From NCBI GenBank assembly GCA_051162045.1, contig JBISDI010000049.1: a stretch of 25,559 bases of DNA, one strand, 5' to 3'. Below the pieces are notes generated by a model, which was not told where the DNA came from, did no database searches, and was given only the letters and a program-made list of their open reading frames with translations. Every line of letters begins with the position of its first letter. The first letter of the stretch is position 1. The DNA is from Anaerozeibacter quisquiliarum (GTDB taxonomy: Bacteria; Bacillota; Clostridia; Christensenellales; Aristaeellaceae). Positions 1 to 7,934 of the stretch are shown one piece after another. Position numbers and translations under genes: made by a program.

Positions 1-5
1 CGACC

Positions 6-893
6 CTATCGGGCATACCAATTCTGCCGGTAAACCCCCGGCGTAACGCCCTCATATCTTCTGAACAGCTTGATGAAGTGGCTGGCGTTGGGGATGCCCA
101 CCTCGAGCGAGATCTCGCCGACCGGGCGCTGCGTGGTGCGCAGCAGCTCCTTGGCCTGGTTCAGGCGGAACAGGATCAAAAACTCGTTGGGCGTGAGACC
201 GATGTGGCGCTTGAACAGCTTCTGCAGGTAGAATTTGTCGATCGAGAAGCGCTCGCCAAGCGTGTCCAGCGTGATGCGCTCGCTATGGTGCTCGGTCAGG
301 TAGCGACGCAGCCGATGCACGATGTCGGGCGACGCGCAGCGGGCGTCGGCGGGCGCGCCGATCGACTGGATACACTCGGCCATGATGGTCGCAAGCAGCG
401 CCGAGGCGCGCAGGTCCTGCGCCGGCGTGCTCTGCCCTTTTTGGTAGATGGCGATCAGTTGGCGCATGCAGTCCTCGATCGTGCTGTCCGCCGACAGCGT
501 GCCCACGGACGCGCCTTGCCCGAGCGTCTGGAATTGCTCGTAGTACCGCTCGGCGTTGCCGCCGAAGAAGTGCACCCACAAAAGATGCCAATTTTGCGCG
601 CCCGGCGCGGTACGGTAGTACTGATGCTCCTTGCAGTCGATCCAGAAGAACTTGCCGGGCAACAGAGCGTGGGTCTGTCCGCGATAGGTGAGCAGGCCCT
701 CGCCGGACAGCACGATCTTGATTAGGTACGAGGGCAGGTTTTCCCGATCGGTGTAGTATCTTGCGCGGGCCTGGAAGTCGCCGATTTCCTGCAAGTACAG
801 GAAACCGCCGCGCGCGATCGCGCCGGGCGTGCAGGTGATCCATATCGAAGAATCCTCGAGATCCAGCTCGTATTGCAGCCTGACCTTGCTCAT
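6..893 (-). CDS. AraC-family transcriptional regulator
   Basis: A 295-residue DNA-binding regulator. The N-terminal half (about residues 15-160) is the cupin-like effector domain of AraC proteins. The C-terminal 100 residues carry the two helix-turn-helix units, including 'LDTLGERFSIDKFYLQKLFK' and the family signature around 'EISLEVGIPNASHFIKLFRR' followed by 'GVTPGVYR'. An in-frame ATG lies 30 bases upstream, but the ATG ending at 893 has GGGGAGAGGG just before it and is the better start. The gene is divergent from the rhamnose-type transport operon and shares a 150-bp intergenic region with it. By inference it is the sugar-responsive activator of that operon. AraC proteins of this build usually sense a sugar through the cupin; the ligand cannot be read here. 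The family call is firm and the target is inference. Confidence 0.93.
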   Translation of the reverse strand: MSKVRLQYELDLEDSSIWITCTPGAIARGGFLYLQEIGDFQARARYYTDRENLPSYLIKIVLSGEGLLTYRGQTHALLPGKFFWIDCKEHQYYRTAPGAQNWHLLWVHFFGGNAERYYEQFQTLGQGASVGTLSADSTIEDCMRQLIAIYQKGQSTPAQDLRASALLATIMAECIQSIGAPADARCASPDIVHRLRRYLTEHHSERITLDTLGERFSIDKFYLQKLFKRHIGLTPNEFLILFRLNQAKELLRTTQRPVGEISLEVGIPNASHFIKLFRRYEGVTPGVYRQNWYAR

Positions 894-939
894 TTGACCC
901 TCTCCCCTACGCGCATCGAACATACCAAGATGGTGGCAT

Positions 940-954
940 CAATGACCAACATTG
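940..954. promoter_or_regulatory. Short inverted repeat in divergent regulatory region
   Basis: CAATG, five bases, CATTG form a perfect inverted repeat 5 bp upstream of the -35 of the transport operon promoter. Its position suits a regulator site for the neighbouring AraC protein. AraC family sites are more often direct repeats, and a 5-bp arm can occur by chance, so this is only a candidate. Confidence 0.25.
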
Positions 955-958
955 TGCG

Positions 959-987
959 TTGCAATTAGACTTCCCGTAGAGTATAAT
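959..987 (+). promoter_or_regulatory. Sigma-A type promoter of the rhamnose transport operon
   Basis: TTGCAA (959-964), a 17-bp spacer and a perfect TATAAT (982-987) stand about 57 bp upstream of the mutarotase start. The weak -35 next to a perfect -10 fits a promoter that needs an activator, such as the divergent AraC protein. Confidence 0.7.
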
Positions 988-1043
988 ACAATAAATTAAC
1001 GAGATCTGCCAGCACAAAATTTACGATATGCGGAGGACAGACG

Positions 1044-1364
1044 ATGCAGCGCTTTGCCTGGAAGGCCCGGGTGCTGCCCGGGATGCTGGAGGAGTACATT
1101 CGCCGCCACGACCGGATCTGGCCGGAAATGACCGCGGTCTTAGATGAGGCGGGTATTCGCAATTATACGATCTGGAGCGTGGGCGACGAGCTCTTCGGCT
1201 ATTACGAGTGCGAGGACATCGAGTTCGCCAGTCGCGTGCAGGCGTCAAGCCCGGTGGTCGATCGCTGGAACGACTACATGAAGGACGTGATGGTGATGGA
1301 GTTCGACCCCATAACCGGTACGGCCGTGAAACTTGCGCAGGTGTTCCTGCACGAGGGGGCTTGA
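1044..1364 (+). CDS. rhaM: L-rhamnose mutarotase (RhaM/RhaU family)
   Basis: A 106-residue cytoplasmic protein of the YiiL/RhaU family, which interconverts the alpha and beta anomers of L-rhamnose. The diagnostic stretch 'EEYIRRHDRIWPEM' (residues 16-29) includes the family's catalytic-site Tyr18 and His22, followed by the expected 'NYTIW' and 'DRWNDYMKDVM' segments. Length is normal for the family (about 104). GGAGG at 1032-1036 sets the start. It is the first gene of the operon and ends one base before the ATPase gene, so the two are surely co-transcribed. Its presence is the main reason to name rhamnose, or a close deoxyhexose, as the transporter's substrate. Confidence 0.9.
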   Translation: MQRFAWKARVLPGMLEEYIRRHDRIWPEMTAVLDEAGIRNYTIWSVGDELFGYYECEDIEFASRVQASSPVVDRWNDYMKDVMVMEFDPITGTAVKLAQVFLHEGA

Positions 1365-1365
1365 C

Positions 1366-2868
1366 ATGGCCTGCTTGCTGGAGCTCAGGGGAATTTCCAA
1401 GACATTTCCGGGCGTGAAGGCGCTGACCGACGTACACTTTAAGCTGCACGCTGGGCAGATTCACGCGCTGATGGGCGAGAACGGCGCGGGCAAGAGCACC
1501 TTCATCAAGGTGATTACCGGCATACACCAGCCCGACGCCGGCGGCGAAATGCTGCTGGACGGAAAAAGCGTGCGCTTTTCAAACCCCAAGGAGGCCACGC
1601 AGGCGGGCATCGCCGCGATCTACCAGCACGTGACCTGCTACCCCGACCTGACCGTGGCCGAGAACATCTTCATCGGGCACGAACAGGTAGGCCGCGGCGG
1701 GCGCATCCTGTGGCGCGAAATGAACGCGCGGGCGGGCGAATACCTTGCGCGTCTGGGCACGAACATCGACCCGCGCGCCGCCATGGGCACGCTGTCGGTG
1801 GCGCAGCAGCAGATCGTGGAAATCGCCAAGGCCATCTCCACCAACGCGCGCATCCTGATCATGGACGAGCCCACCGCCGCGCTGACCCGCCGCGAGTCGG
1901 AGGATTTGTACCGCATAGCCGAGCAGCTGCGCGACGAGGGCAAGGGGATCATCTTCATTTCCCACCGCTTCGAGGACACGTACCGGCTGGCCAGCCACGT
2001 CACAGTGTTCCGCGACTCCCGCTACATCGGCGATTGGCCGGTGGACGAAATCACGGGCGATAAGCTGATCTATGCGATGGTGGGCCGGAGCCTGACGCAG
2101 ATGTACCCCGAGAAGACCGCGACGGTCGGCGAAGTGCGACTCCGCGCGCAGGGGCTTTCAAAGGTTGGCCACTTTAAAGACGTGTCGTTCGACGTCAGGG
2201 CCGGCGAGATCGTGGCGGTGTGCGGGCTCGTGGGCGCGGGGCGCAGCGAGGTGTGTCAGGCGATCTTCGGCTACTGGCCGCACGACGGCGGCAAGCTGTA
2301 TCTCGACGGAAAGGAAGTCAATCCGTCAAGCCCGCGCGAGGCGATGAACCTCGGCATCGGCTACCTGCCCGAGGACCGGCAGAAGCAGGGCCTCATCCTC
2401 GATTGGGCGATCGGCCGCAACATCACGCTGGCCACGCTCGATCAATACGAAAGGCGCGGCGTACTGAGCGTGAAATCGGAAGAGGCGGTGGCGGATAAGC
2501 TGTCGAAGCTGGTGTCGGTCAAGGCGCAGAGCATTCAGGACCTGGCGAGCTCGCTGTCGGGCGGCAACCAGCAGAAGGTCATCGTGGCCAAGCTCCTGGC
2601 GTCCAAGCTCAAGGTAATCATCTTGGACGAGCCCACCAAGGGCGTGGACGTGGGCGCGAAGTATCAAATCTACGAGATCATGCGCTCTCTCTCGGACGAC
2701 GGCATTGCGATCGTGATGGTGTCCAGCGAGATGCCGGAGGTGCTGGGCATGTCGGACCGCGCCGTGGTCATGCGCGAGGGGCGCGTGGCGGGCATATTTG
2801 ATACGGCCACCGCGACGCAGGAAGCGCTGCTCGAAGCGGCCATGGTCGCGAAGGGAGGCGTTGCCTGA
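1366..2868 (+). CDS. Sugar ABC transporter ATP-binding protein (RbsA/RhaT-like, two nucleotide-binding domains)
   Basis: A 500-residue fused double ATPase of the CUT2 (ribose/rhamnose) type. Domain 1 has Walker A GENGAGKST (37-45), signature 'LSVAQQQIVEIAKA' and Walker B 'ILIMDEPTAAL'. Domain 2 has the degenerate Walker A 'GLVGAGRSEV', typical of the second domain in this family, signature 'LSGGNQQKV' and Walker B 'VIILDEPTKGVD'. Reading is open upstream to a TTG at 1333, but the ATG at 1366 has GAGGGGG eight bases before it and aligns with family N-termini. The stop overlaps the next start (TGATG), showing translational coupling. It powers uptake through the two following permeases at the inner face of the membrane. 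Rhamnose is assigned from the mutarotase neighbour. Confidence 0.95.
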   Translation: MACLLELRGISKTFPGVKALTDVHFKLHAGQIHALMGENGAGKSTFIKVITGIHQPDAGGEMLLDGKSVRFSNPKEATQAGIAAIYQHVTCYPDLTVAENIFIGHEQVGRGGRILWREMNARAGEYLARLGTNIDPRAAMGTLSVAQQQIVEIAKAISTNARILIMDEPTAALTRRESEDLYRIAEQLRDEGKGIIFISHRFEDTYRLASHVTVFRDSRYIGDWPVDEITGDKLIYAMVGRSLTQMYPEKTATVGEVRLRAQGLSKVGHFKDVSFDVRAGEIVAVCGLVGAGRSEVCQAIFGYWPHDGGKLYLDGKEVNPSSPREAMNLGIGYLPEDRQKQGLILDWAIGRNITLATLDQYERRGVLSVKSEEAVADKLSKLVSVKAQSIQDLASSLSGGNQQKVIVAKLLASKLKVIILDEPTKGVDVGAKYQIYEIMRSLSDDGIAIVMVSSEMPEVLGMSDRAVVMREGRVAGIFDTATATQEALLEAAMVAKGGVA

Positions 2869-3854
2869 TGCCGAAGAAATTCCGCCCGGGCAGCTTCCGC
2901 CAGTTGGGCCTCACGCTGTTCATCGCCGCGCTGTGCGCGCTGGTGCAGCTGGGCAACAGCAAGTTCTTCGACCCCGGCAACATCGCGTCCATCTTCACCA
3001 ACACCGCCATCATCGCGATCCTCGCGATCGGCATGCTGATCGTGATGCTGACCGGGGGCATCGACCTGTCGATCGGCGCGAACATCGCGCTGTCGGGCAT
3101 GGTGGCCGCGCTGCACGTGATGAACGACCCGAACGTATCGCCGATCCTGCTGATGCTGGAGGGCACGCTGACCGGGATCGTGTGCGGATCGCTGATCGGA
3201 TTGCTCGTGAGCAAGCTAGACATGCTGCCGATCATCGCGTCGCTCGGCATGTACTACGTGTTCCGCGGCGCGGTGTTCCTGCTGTCGGGCGGGCAGTGGG
3301 TGAGCGCCCATCAGATGAGCGATTCGTTCAAGGCCATCGCCATCGGCAAGTTCCTGGGCGTCAACAACCTCGTCATGATCGCGGCCGTCCTCTACATCGT
3401 CGCGCAGTACTTTTTGAACTACACCCGCACCGGCCGCAGGTTCTACGCGGTGGGCTCCAACTGCGAGGCGGCGCGCGTGTCGGGCATCGATGCGGGTCGG
3501 ACCAAGTTCCAGGCCTACGCGATCATGGGCGCGCTGGCCGGTCTCGCGGGCGTCTTGTGGGTGTCGAAGTTCGCCTCCGCCCAGCCGGACACCGCGACCG
3601 GCTATGAGATCAACATCATCGCGGCCTGTGTGATCGGCGGCGTGTCGGTCTCGGGCGGCTCGGGCAGGGTCTCCGGCGTGCTGCTGGGCTCGCTTTTGAT
3701 CGGCATCATCAACAACGCGCTGCCGCTAATCAACTTCGTCAGCGAGTTCAGCAAGAACCTGATCCAGGGGCTCATCATTCTGATCGCCGTGCTGCTGAAC
3801 ACGCTGGTCAAGCGCCGCGCCGAGCGCAGCGCGCTCGCGAGGAGGCAAATCTGA
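2868..3854 (+). CDS. Sugar ABC transporter permease (RhaP/RbsC-like)
   Basis: A 328-residue membrane permease of the CUT2 (RbsC/AraH) family, mostly hydrophobic helices. Family marks include 'MLTGGIDLSIGANIALSGM' near residues 61-80, 'YAVGSNCEAARVSGID' in the cytoplasmic loop, and 'GYEINIIAACVIGGVSVSGG' near the C-terminus. With the next gene it forms the heterodimeric channel used by rhamnose-type systems, whereas ribose systems usually have one permease gene. Start and stop overlap both neighbours by TGATG, so expression is tightly coupled. Substrate is inferred from context. Confidence 0.93.
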   Translation: MPKKFRPGSFRQLGLTLFIAALCALVQLGNSKFFDPGNIASIFTNTAIIAILAIGMLIVMLTGGIDLSIGANIALSGMVAALHVMNDPNVSPILLMLEGTLTGIVCGSLIGLLVSKLDMLPIIASLGMYYVFRGAVFLLSGGQWVSAHQMSDSFKAIAIGKFLGVNNLVMIAAVLYIVAQYFLNYTRTGRRFYAVGSNCEAARVSGIDAGRTKFQAYAIMGALAGLAGVLWVSKFASAQPDTATGYEINIIAACVIGGVSVSGGSGRVSGVLLGSLLIGIINNALPLINFVSEFSKNLIQGLIILIAVLLNTLVKRRAERSALARRQI

Positions 3855-4837
3855 TGGACAAGCTGAAGAACCTCCTCAAACGATACAACTGGGAGTTCAT
3901 GCTGCTGATGGTGCTGATCGCGATCAACATCATGAACCGGTCGCTGTCGCCCTACTACGACATCGCCAACCTCGCGGACGCCACCAACTCGTTCCTGGAC
4001 CGCGGGCTGATCGGGCTGTCGATGACCTTCGTAATTTTGACCGGCATGATCGACATCTCGGTCGCGTCCACCGTGGCGCTGAGCTCGGTGGTCATGGCCG
4101 TGAGCTACAACGGCGGCGTGCCGATGCCGCTCGCGATCATGATCTGCCTCGCGGTGGGGCTCGTCTGCGGCATGCTCAATGGGCTGCTGCTGACCCGGTT
4201 CAAGGAACTGGCCAGCATGATCGTCACGCTGTCCACGCAGATCATCTACCGCGGCATCGCGCTCATCATCCTGGGCGACCAGGCCTCGGGCAAGTTCCCC
4301 AAGTGGTTCAAGGTGCTCGGCTGGAGCAGTTTCCTCGGGCTGCCCGTCATGGCATGGGCATTCCTGATCTTCTTCATCGCGTTCGCGTTCGTGCTGCATA
4401 AAACCCGCTACGGCCGCGCGCTGTACGCGATCGGCATGAATCCCACGGTGGCCAGGTTTTCCGGCATCGACGTCGACCGCGCGGTGTTCATAAATTTCGC
4501 GTTAAACGGCCTGATGGCCGGCGTGATGGCGCTGTTTTTGACCAGCCGCACCGGGTCCAGCCGCCCCAACATCGCGGTGGGCTACGAGATGGACATCATC
4601 GCGATGGTGGTCTTGGGCGGCGTGTCCACCGCGGGCGGCAAGGGCCGCATGTTCGGCGTGCTGATCTCGATCTTCATCGTGGGGCTGATCCGCTACGGCC
4701 TGGGGCTGATAAACATCAACCAGCAGATCCTGATGATCGTGATCGGCCTTTTGCTGATCGTCTCGGTGGCGCTGCCGGAGATCCGCACGATCGTCGAGCG
4801 CCGGCGGCACGAGAAAAGGGTCATGTCAAATCACTAG
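3854..4837 (+). CDS. Sugar ABC transporter permease (RhaQ/RbsC-like)
   Basis: A 327-residue CUT2-family permease, the partner of the preceding one. It has 'VILTGMIDISVASTVALSSV' near residues 60-80, the loop 'YAIGMNPTVARFSGID' and 'GYEMDIIAMVVLGGVSTAGG', each matching the same motif in the first permease, as expected for an ancient duplication. It starts within the stop of the upstream gene (TGATG). The gap to the binding-protein gene is 46 bp and holds a separate strong ribosome site, which would allow the binding protein to be made at a higher level. Confidence 0.93.
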   Translation: MDKLKNLLKRYNWEFMLLMVLIAINIMNRSLSPYYDIANLADATNSFLDRGLIGLSMTFVILTGMIDISVASTVALSSVVMAVSYNGGVPMPLAIMICLAVGLVCGMLNGLLLTRFKELASMIVTLSTQIIYRGIALIILGDQASGKFPKWFKVLGWSSFLGLPVMAWAFLIFFIAFAFVLHKTRYGRALYAIGMNPTVARFSGIDVDRAVFINFALNGLMAGVMALFLTSRTGSSRPNIAVGYEMDIIAMVVLGGVSTAGGKGRMFGVLISIFIVGLIRYGLGLININQQILMIVIGLLLIVSVALPEIRTIVERRRHEKRVMSNH

Positions 4838-4883
4838 ATTCCAATTGCGCCGGGCGCAATGATAATATGAAGGAGGATGCCCC

Positions 4884-5891
4884 ATGAAGAAGACCCTGGC
4901 CTTGGTTCTGGCCCTGCTGGTCGTGCTGTCGCTCGGCATGACGAGCGCGCTTGCAGAGGGCAACAAGTACGCGATCGTCGTCAAGAACACCGGCAATCCC
5001 TACAACGACAAGGAAGCGGAAGGCTTCGTCAACGGCTGCAAGGACGTCGGCGCGGAAGCCATCGTGAACGCGCCCGCCAACCCCACCGCCGAGGATCAGA
5101 TCGCCATGATCGAGCAGCTGATCGCGCAGAAGGTGGGCGGCATCGCGATCGCGGCCAACGACTTCGACGCGCTGCAGCCGGTGTGCGAGAAGGCGATGAA
5201 CGCAGGCATCCCGGTGATCTCGATCGACTCCTCGCTCAACCCCGACAGCCGCAAGACCCACGCCAACCAGGCGGACACCCAGAAGATCGGCGAGACGCTG
5301 GTCGAGGCCGCGTTCGACCTCTGCGGCGGCGAAGGCCAGTTCGCCATCCTGAGCGCCACCGCGCAGGCGTCCAACCAGAACGCCTGGATCGCCGTGATGC
5401 AGGAAGTCCTGAAGCAGGAGAAGTACGCCAAGCTCGAGCTGGTCAAGACCGCCTACGGCGACGACCTGCGCGACAAGTCGGTATCCGAGACCGAAGGCCT
5501 CATCCAGAGCTACCCCGAGCTCAAGTGCATCGTGGCCCCGACCACGGTGGGCATCGCCGCCGCCGCGAAGGTGGTCACCGACCAGGGCCTGATCGGCAAG
5601 CTGAACATCACGGGCCTGGGCCTGCCGTCCGAGATGAAGGACTACATCGAAAACGGCGCCTGCCCCTACATGTATCTGTGGAACCCGATCGACCTCGGCT
5701 ACCTGGGCGCGCACATCATCGACGCGCTGGCCGCCGGCAAGATCACCGGCGCCGAGGGCGACCAGTTCACCGCGGGCCGCCTCGGCGACTACACGATCAC
5801 CAAGGCCGCCGACGAGGGCACCGAAGTGCTGCTCGGGCCTCCGTTCCGCTTTGACCCCGAGAATATCGGCGAGTGGGGCAGCGTGTACTAA
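4884..5891 (+). CDS. Sugar ABC transporter substrate-binding protein (RhaS-like, periplasmic-binding family type 1)
   Basis: A 335-residue secreted sugar-binding protein. Residues 1 to about 25 are a Sec signal peptide (KK, then a Leu/Val-rich core, then 'TSALAEG' with an Ala-X-Ala type I cleavage site). The mature part has the Peripla_BP_4/RbsB fold: 'YAIVVKNTGNPYNDKEAEGF', 'DQIAMIEQLIAQKVGGIAIA', and a late 'IVAPTTVGIAAAAKVV' followed by 'ITGLGLPSEMK'. AAGGAGG at 4869-4876 gives a strong start. It is the last gene of the operon and delivers substrate to the two permeases. No lipobox cysteine follows the signal peptide, which is unusual for a Gram-positive binding protein. Similarity to rhamnose-binding RhaS proteins is my recognition; the ligand is untested. 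Confidence 0.92.
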   Translation: MKKTLALVLALLVVLSLGMTSALAEGNKYAIVVKNTGNPYNDKEAEGFVNGCKDVGAEAIVNAPANPTAEDQIAMIEQLIAQKVGGIAIAANDFDALQPVCEKAMNAGIPVISIDSSLNPDSRKTHANQADTQKIGETLVEAAFDLCGGEGQFAILSATAQASNQNAWIAVMQEVLKQEKYAKLELVKTAYGDDLRDKSVSETEGLIQSYPELKCIVAPTTVGIAAAAKVVTDQGLIGKLNITGLGLPSEMKDYIENGACPYMYLWNPIDLGYLGAHIIDALAAGKITGAEGDQFTAGRLGDYTITKAADEGTEVLLGPPFRFDPENIGEWGSVY

Positions 5892-5899
5892 CGTAGGGC

Positions 5900-5974
5900 C
5901 TCGAAATCTTTTCGGCCTCCCGGTCGCTTGCCCGCTTCGCGGGCGACCGACCGGGAGGCCGAAAATCTTTCGAG
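5900..5974. terminator. Large palindrome after the rhamnose operon, likely transcription terminator or mobile palindromic repeat
   Basis: Arms 5900-5926 and 5948-5974 are reverse complements apart from one 2-base internal mismatch, including an uninterrupted 18-bp core (5909-5926 with 5948-5965). Between them is a second small hairpin, GCCCGC-TTC-GCGGGC (5930-5944). It starts 8 bp after the stop codon. The run after the core is AAAATCTTT rather than a clean T-tract, so it may be a palindromic repeat element that also stops or stabilises the transcript. Confidence 0.6.
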
Positions 5975-6336
5975 TCCGATGGGGTTACGGGGGGCGACGG
6001 GGGCTACGGGGCCGCCTGCCTGTCGGCCTGCGGGGGCGCGCCCGACCGCGCCCAGTGGGCGAGGAAGGGAGGGCGCCAGCCCAATGAGCAAACGAGCCCC
6101 GGCCCCGCAGGGTCGGGGCGACTATTGCGAATTGAGGCATTCCCGGGCGGCAGGCGGACGGGAAGCGATTCCGAGTCGGGCGTGTCTGCGGACCCGCCCT
6201 TGGTCGGAATCGCATTCACGCCCCCGGTACATGCCCGTGGGCGCGTTGTGGCGGGGGCTTCGGCCCCCCATTCCCCCGGGAGAGGGGACGAAAAGACGAG
6301 GAAACGAAAGGACGGACGGCGGGGCGCTTCGCGCCC
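5975..6336. other. GC-rich non-coding stretch with several hairpins
   Basis: No credible gene on either strand: the open frames here are Arg/Pro/Gly-rich read-through of very GC-rich sequence without ribosome sites. It holds a 10-bp inverted repeat (GCGATTCCGA at 6165-6174 with TCGGAATCGC at 6204-6213) and a very stable hairpin GGGGGC-TTCG-GCCCCC (6253-6268) with a UUCG tetraloop. The mix of short palindromes suggests accumulated dispersed repeat elements. Confidence 0.5.
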
Positions 6337-6633
6337 GCCCGCACCTGCCGAACGGCCGTGCTGCCATCCGGGCGGCCGCTCCCATTCCCCTCCCAGGAGG
6401 GGTGCCCGCAGGCGGGGTGGTGAACCTGCCGGTCGCACGACCGCGGCTTCGCTTGACGCCCAACCGGTCGGGCCGATGCTCACATTGGCCCGCACCTGCC
6501 GAACGGCCGTGCTGCCATCCGGGCGGCCCTTCCCATTCCCCTCCCAGGAGGGGTGCCCGCAGGCGGGGTGGTGAACCTGCCGGTCGCACGACCGCGGCTT
6601 CGCTTGACGCCCAACCGGTCGGGCCGATGCTCA
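6337..6633. repeat. Two-copy tandem direct repeat (151-bp period)
   Basis: Copy 1 is 6337-6482 and copy 2 is 6488-6633: 146 bp each, separated by 5 bp, differing at only two positions (within GGCCGCTCCC versus GGCCCTTCCC). Each unit contains the hairpin CCCCTCC-CA-GGAGGGG and further GC-rich palindromes. The right end of copy 2 coincides exactly with the stop codon (TCA on this strand) of the hydrogenase pseudogene. Near identity implies a recent duplication. Confidence 0.9.
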
Positions 6634-7910
6634 ATCGATCACCACCGATAGCGCGTCCGATATCGTCTTTTCGGCGGCTTCGCGGCCGTAGCGGTCCACC
6701 TCGCCCGCGTCCTTCGCGCCGTGGGTCAGGCAGCCCGCGCCGCCGATGCAGCCGCCGACGCAGGCCATGCCCTCGATGAAGTTGCCGTCCAGCACGCCGC
6801 GCCCGGCCTTGAGCAGCGCCAGGCGGCACTCCTCGATCCCGTTGCATACGACCGGCTTCAACTGGATGCCCAACCCCTGCTCCCCGGCCGCCTGGCGCAC
6901 CGCGTCGGTCAGCCCGCCGCTGCGCGCGAAGATGCGCCCGAAGTAGGACGCGTTGTCGAGCTCGCCCTCCGTAAGCTGCGACACGTCGAAGTCGCGGCTG
7001 TCGATCAGCGCCTGAAATTCCTAAAACGTCAGCACGCAGTCGACGTGCGGCATGACCCGCGCCTTTCGCGCCTCGGCCTTCTTGGCGGTGCAGGGGCCGA
7101 TGAAGACCACCTTGGCAAGCGGGTCGGTGCGCTTGATGTAGGCGGCGATCCGCGCCATAGGCGACAGGTTCTCCGACAGATGCGCCGCCAGCTTCGGGAA
7201 CTGCCGGTGCACGTAGTCGACAAACGCTGGGCAGCAGGAGCTCATCAGAAAGCCCTTCTCTTTGAGCTCCCTCGCCTCGTCCCAGGCCACCATGTCCGCG
7301 CCCAGCGCCGCCTCCACCACGCTGTGGAAGCCCAGCCGCCGAAGCGCGGCGATCACCTGGCCCACCTTGGCATAGCAACTGGCTCGATCGAGGGCGCGAC
7401 CACCGCGTACACGCGGCAGGCCTCCGCCTGGCCCTCGCGCAGCATGCGCACGGCGTCCAGAATGAACGAGCGGTCGGTGACCGCGCCGAACGGGCACTGG
7501 TAGACGCAGGCCCCGCAGGCGGTGCACTTATCGGGGTCGATGCGCGCCTTTTTGTCCTCGCCGATGGTGATCGCGCCGCAGGGGCAGGCGGCCGTGCAGC
7601 GATGCGCGAGGCAGCCGCGGCAGTCCTCTCCCACCGCGTAGGTGCTGACCGGGCATTCGTCGCAGGCGATCGGGATGACGCGGATGATGTCGGTCTCGGC
7701 GCGGCTGCCGCCCATCGCCAGAGCCACGCGCTCGGTGGCGATCGCGCGCTCCTTGTACACGCAGCAGCGCATCGTGGGTTCGGGCCCGGGCGCGATCAGC
7801 GGCGGGATCTCGGGGTAGCAATCGATGAGTCGGTCTTCAAACGCACGCCGCGCCACCTCGCGCAGCACCATGTACTTGAGCTTCTGAACGTCGGTATCGA
7901 ACATCCGCAT
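6631..7910 (-). pseudogene. Broken monomeric [FeFe] hydrogenase (group B-like), one frameshift and one nonsense codon
   Basis: Three open segments join into one hydrogenase. Segment 1 (7910 down to about 7386) has a Cys-rich N-terminal region ('RCCVYKE', 'ACDECP', 'CRGCLAHRC') and two ferredoxin-type clusters ending 'DKCTACGACVYQCPFGAV', then 'VVAPSI'. There the frame slips at 7381-7391, inside the palindrome CTCGATCGAG; one missing base would restore it. Segment 2 carries H-cluster motifs 'SSCCPAF' and 'IGPCTAKK' and ends at an amber TAG (7021-7023) after 'VLTF', where relatives carry Glu (GAG to TAG). In the same frame segment 3 continues 'EFQALID' and ends with 'EGMACVGGCIGGAGC'. All H-cluster cysteines remain, so the damage looks recent. 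Intact, it would be a cytoplasmic ferredoxin-linked H2 enzyme. It is the last gene of the rex/hydS operon. Base-call error could explain one lesion, less easily both. Confidence 0.85.
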
Positions 7911-7934
7911 TGCTGTCGTCGTCCTCCGGGTCGT

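Noticed and set aside
6337..6633. CRISPR array
   Set aside because: Only two long 146-bp units with a 5-bp gap; no short repeats with unique spacers and no cas genes.
5928..6779. Plus-strand open frame across the repeat region
   Set aside because: Arg/Pro/Gly-rich with duplicated segments caused by the DNA repeat, no ribosome site or recognisable domain, and it runs into the hydrogenase gene on the other strand.
7021..7023. In-frame TAG in the hydrogenase as a recoded (pyrrolysine or selenocysteine-like) codon
   Set aside because: TAG is an ordinary stop here: it ends pyrK, pyrF, the GntR gene and the 20999 binding-protein gene. The same hydrogenase gene also has a separate frame slip, so decay is simpler.
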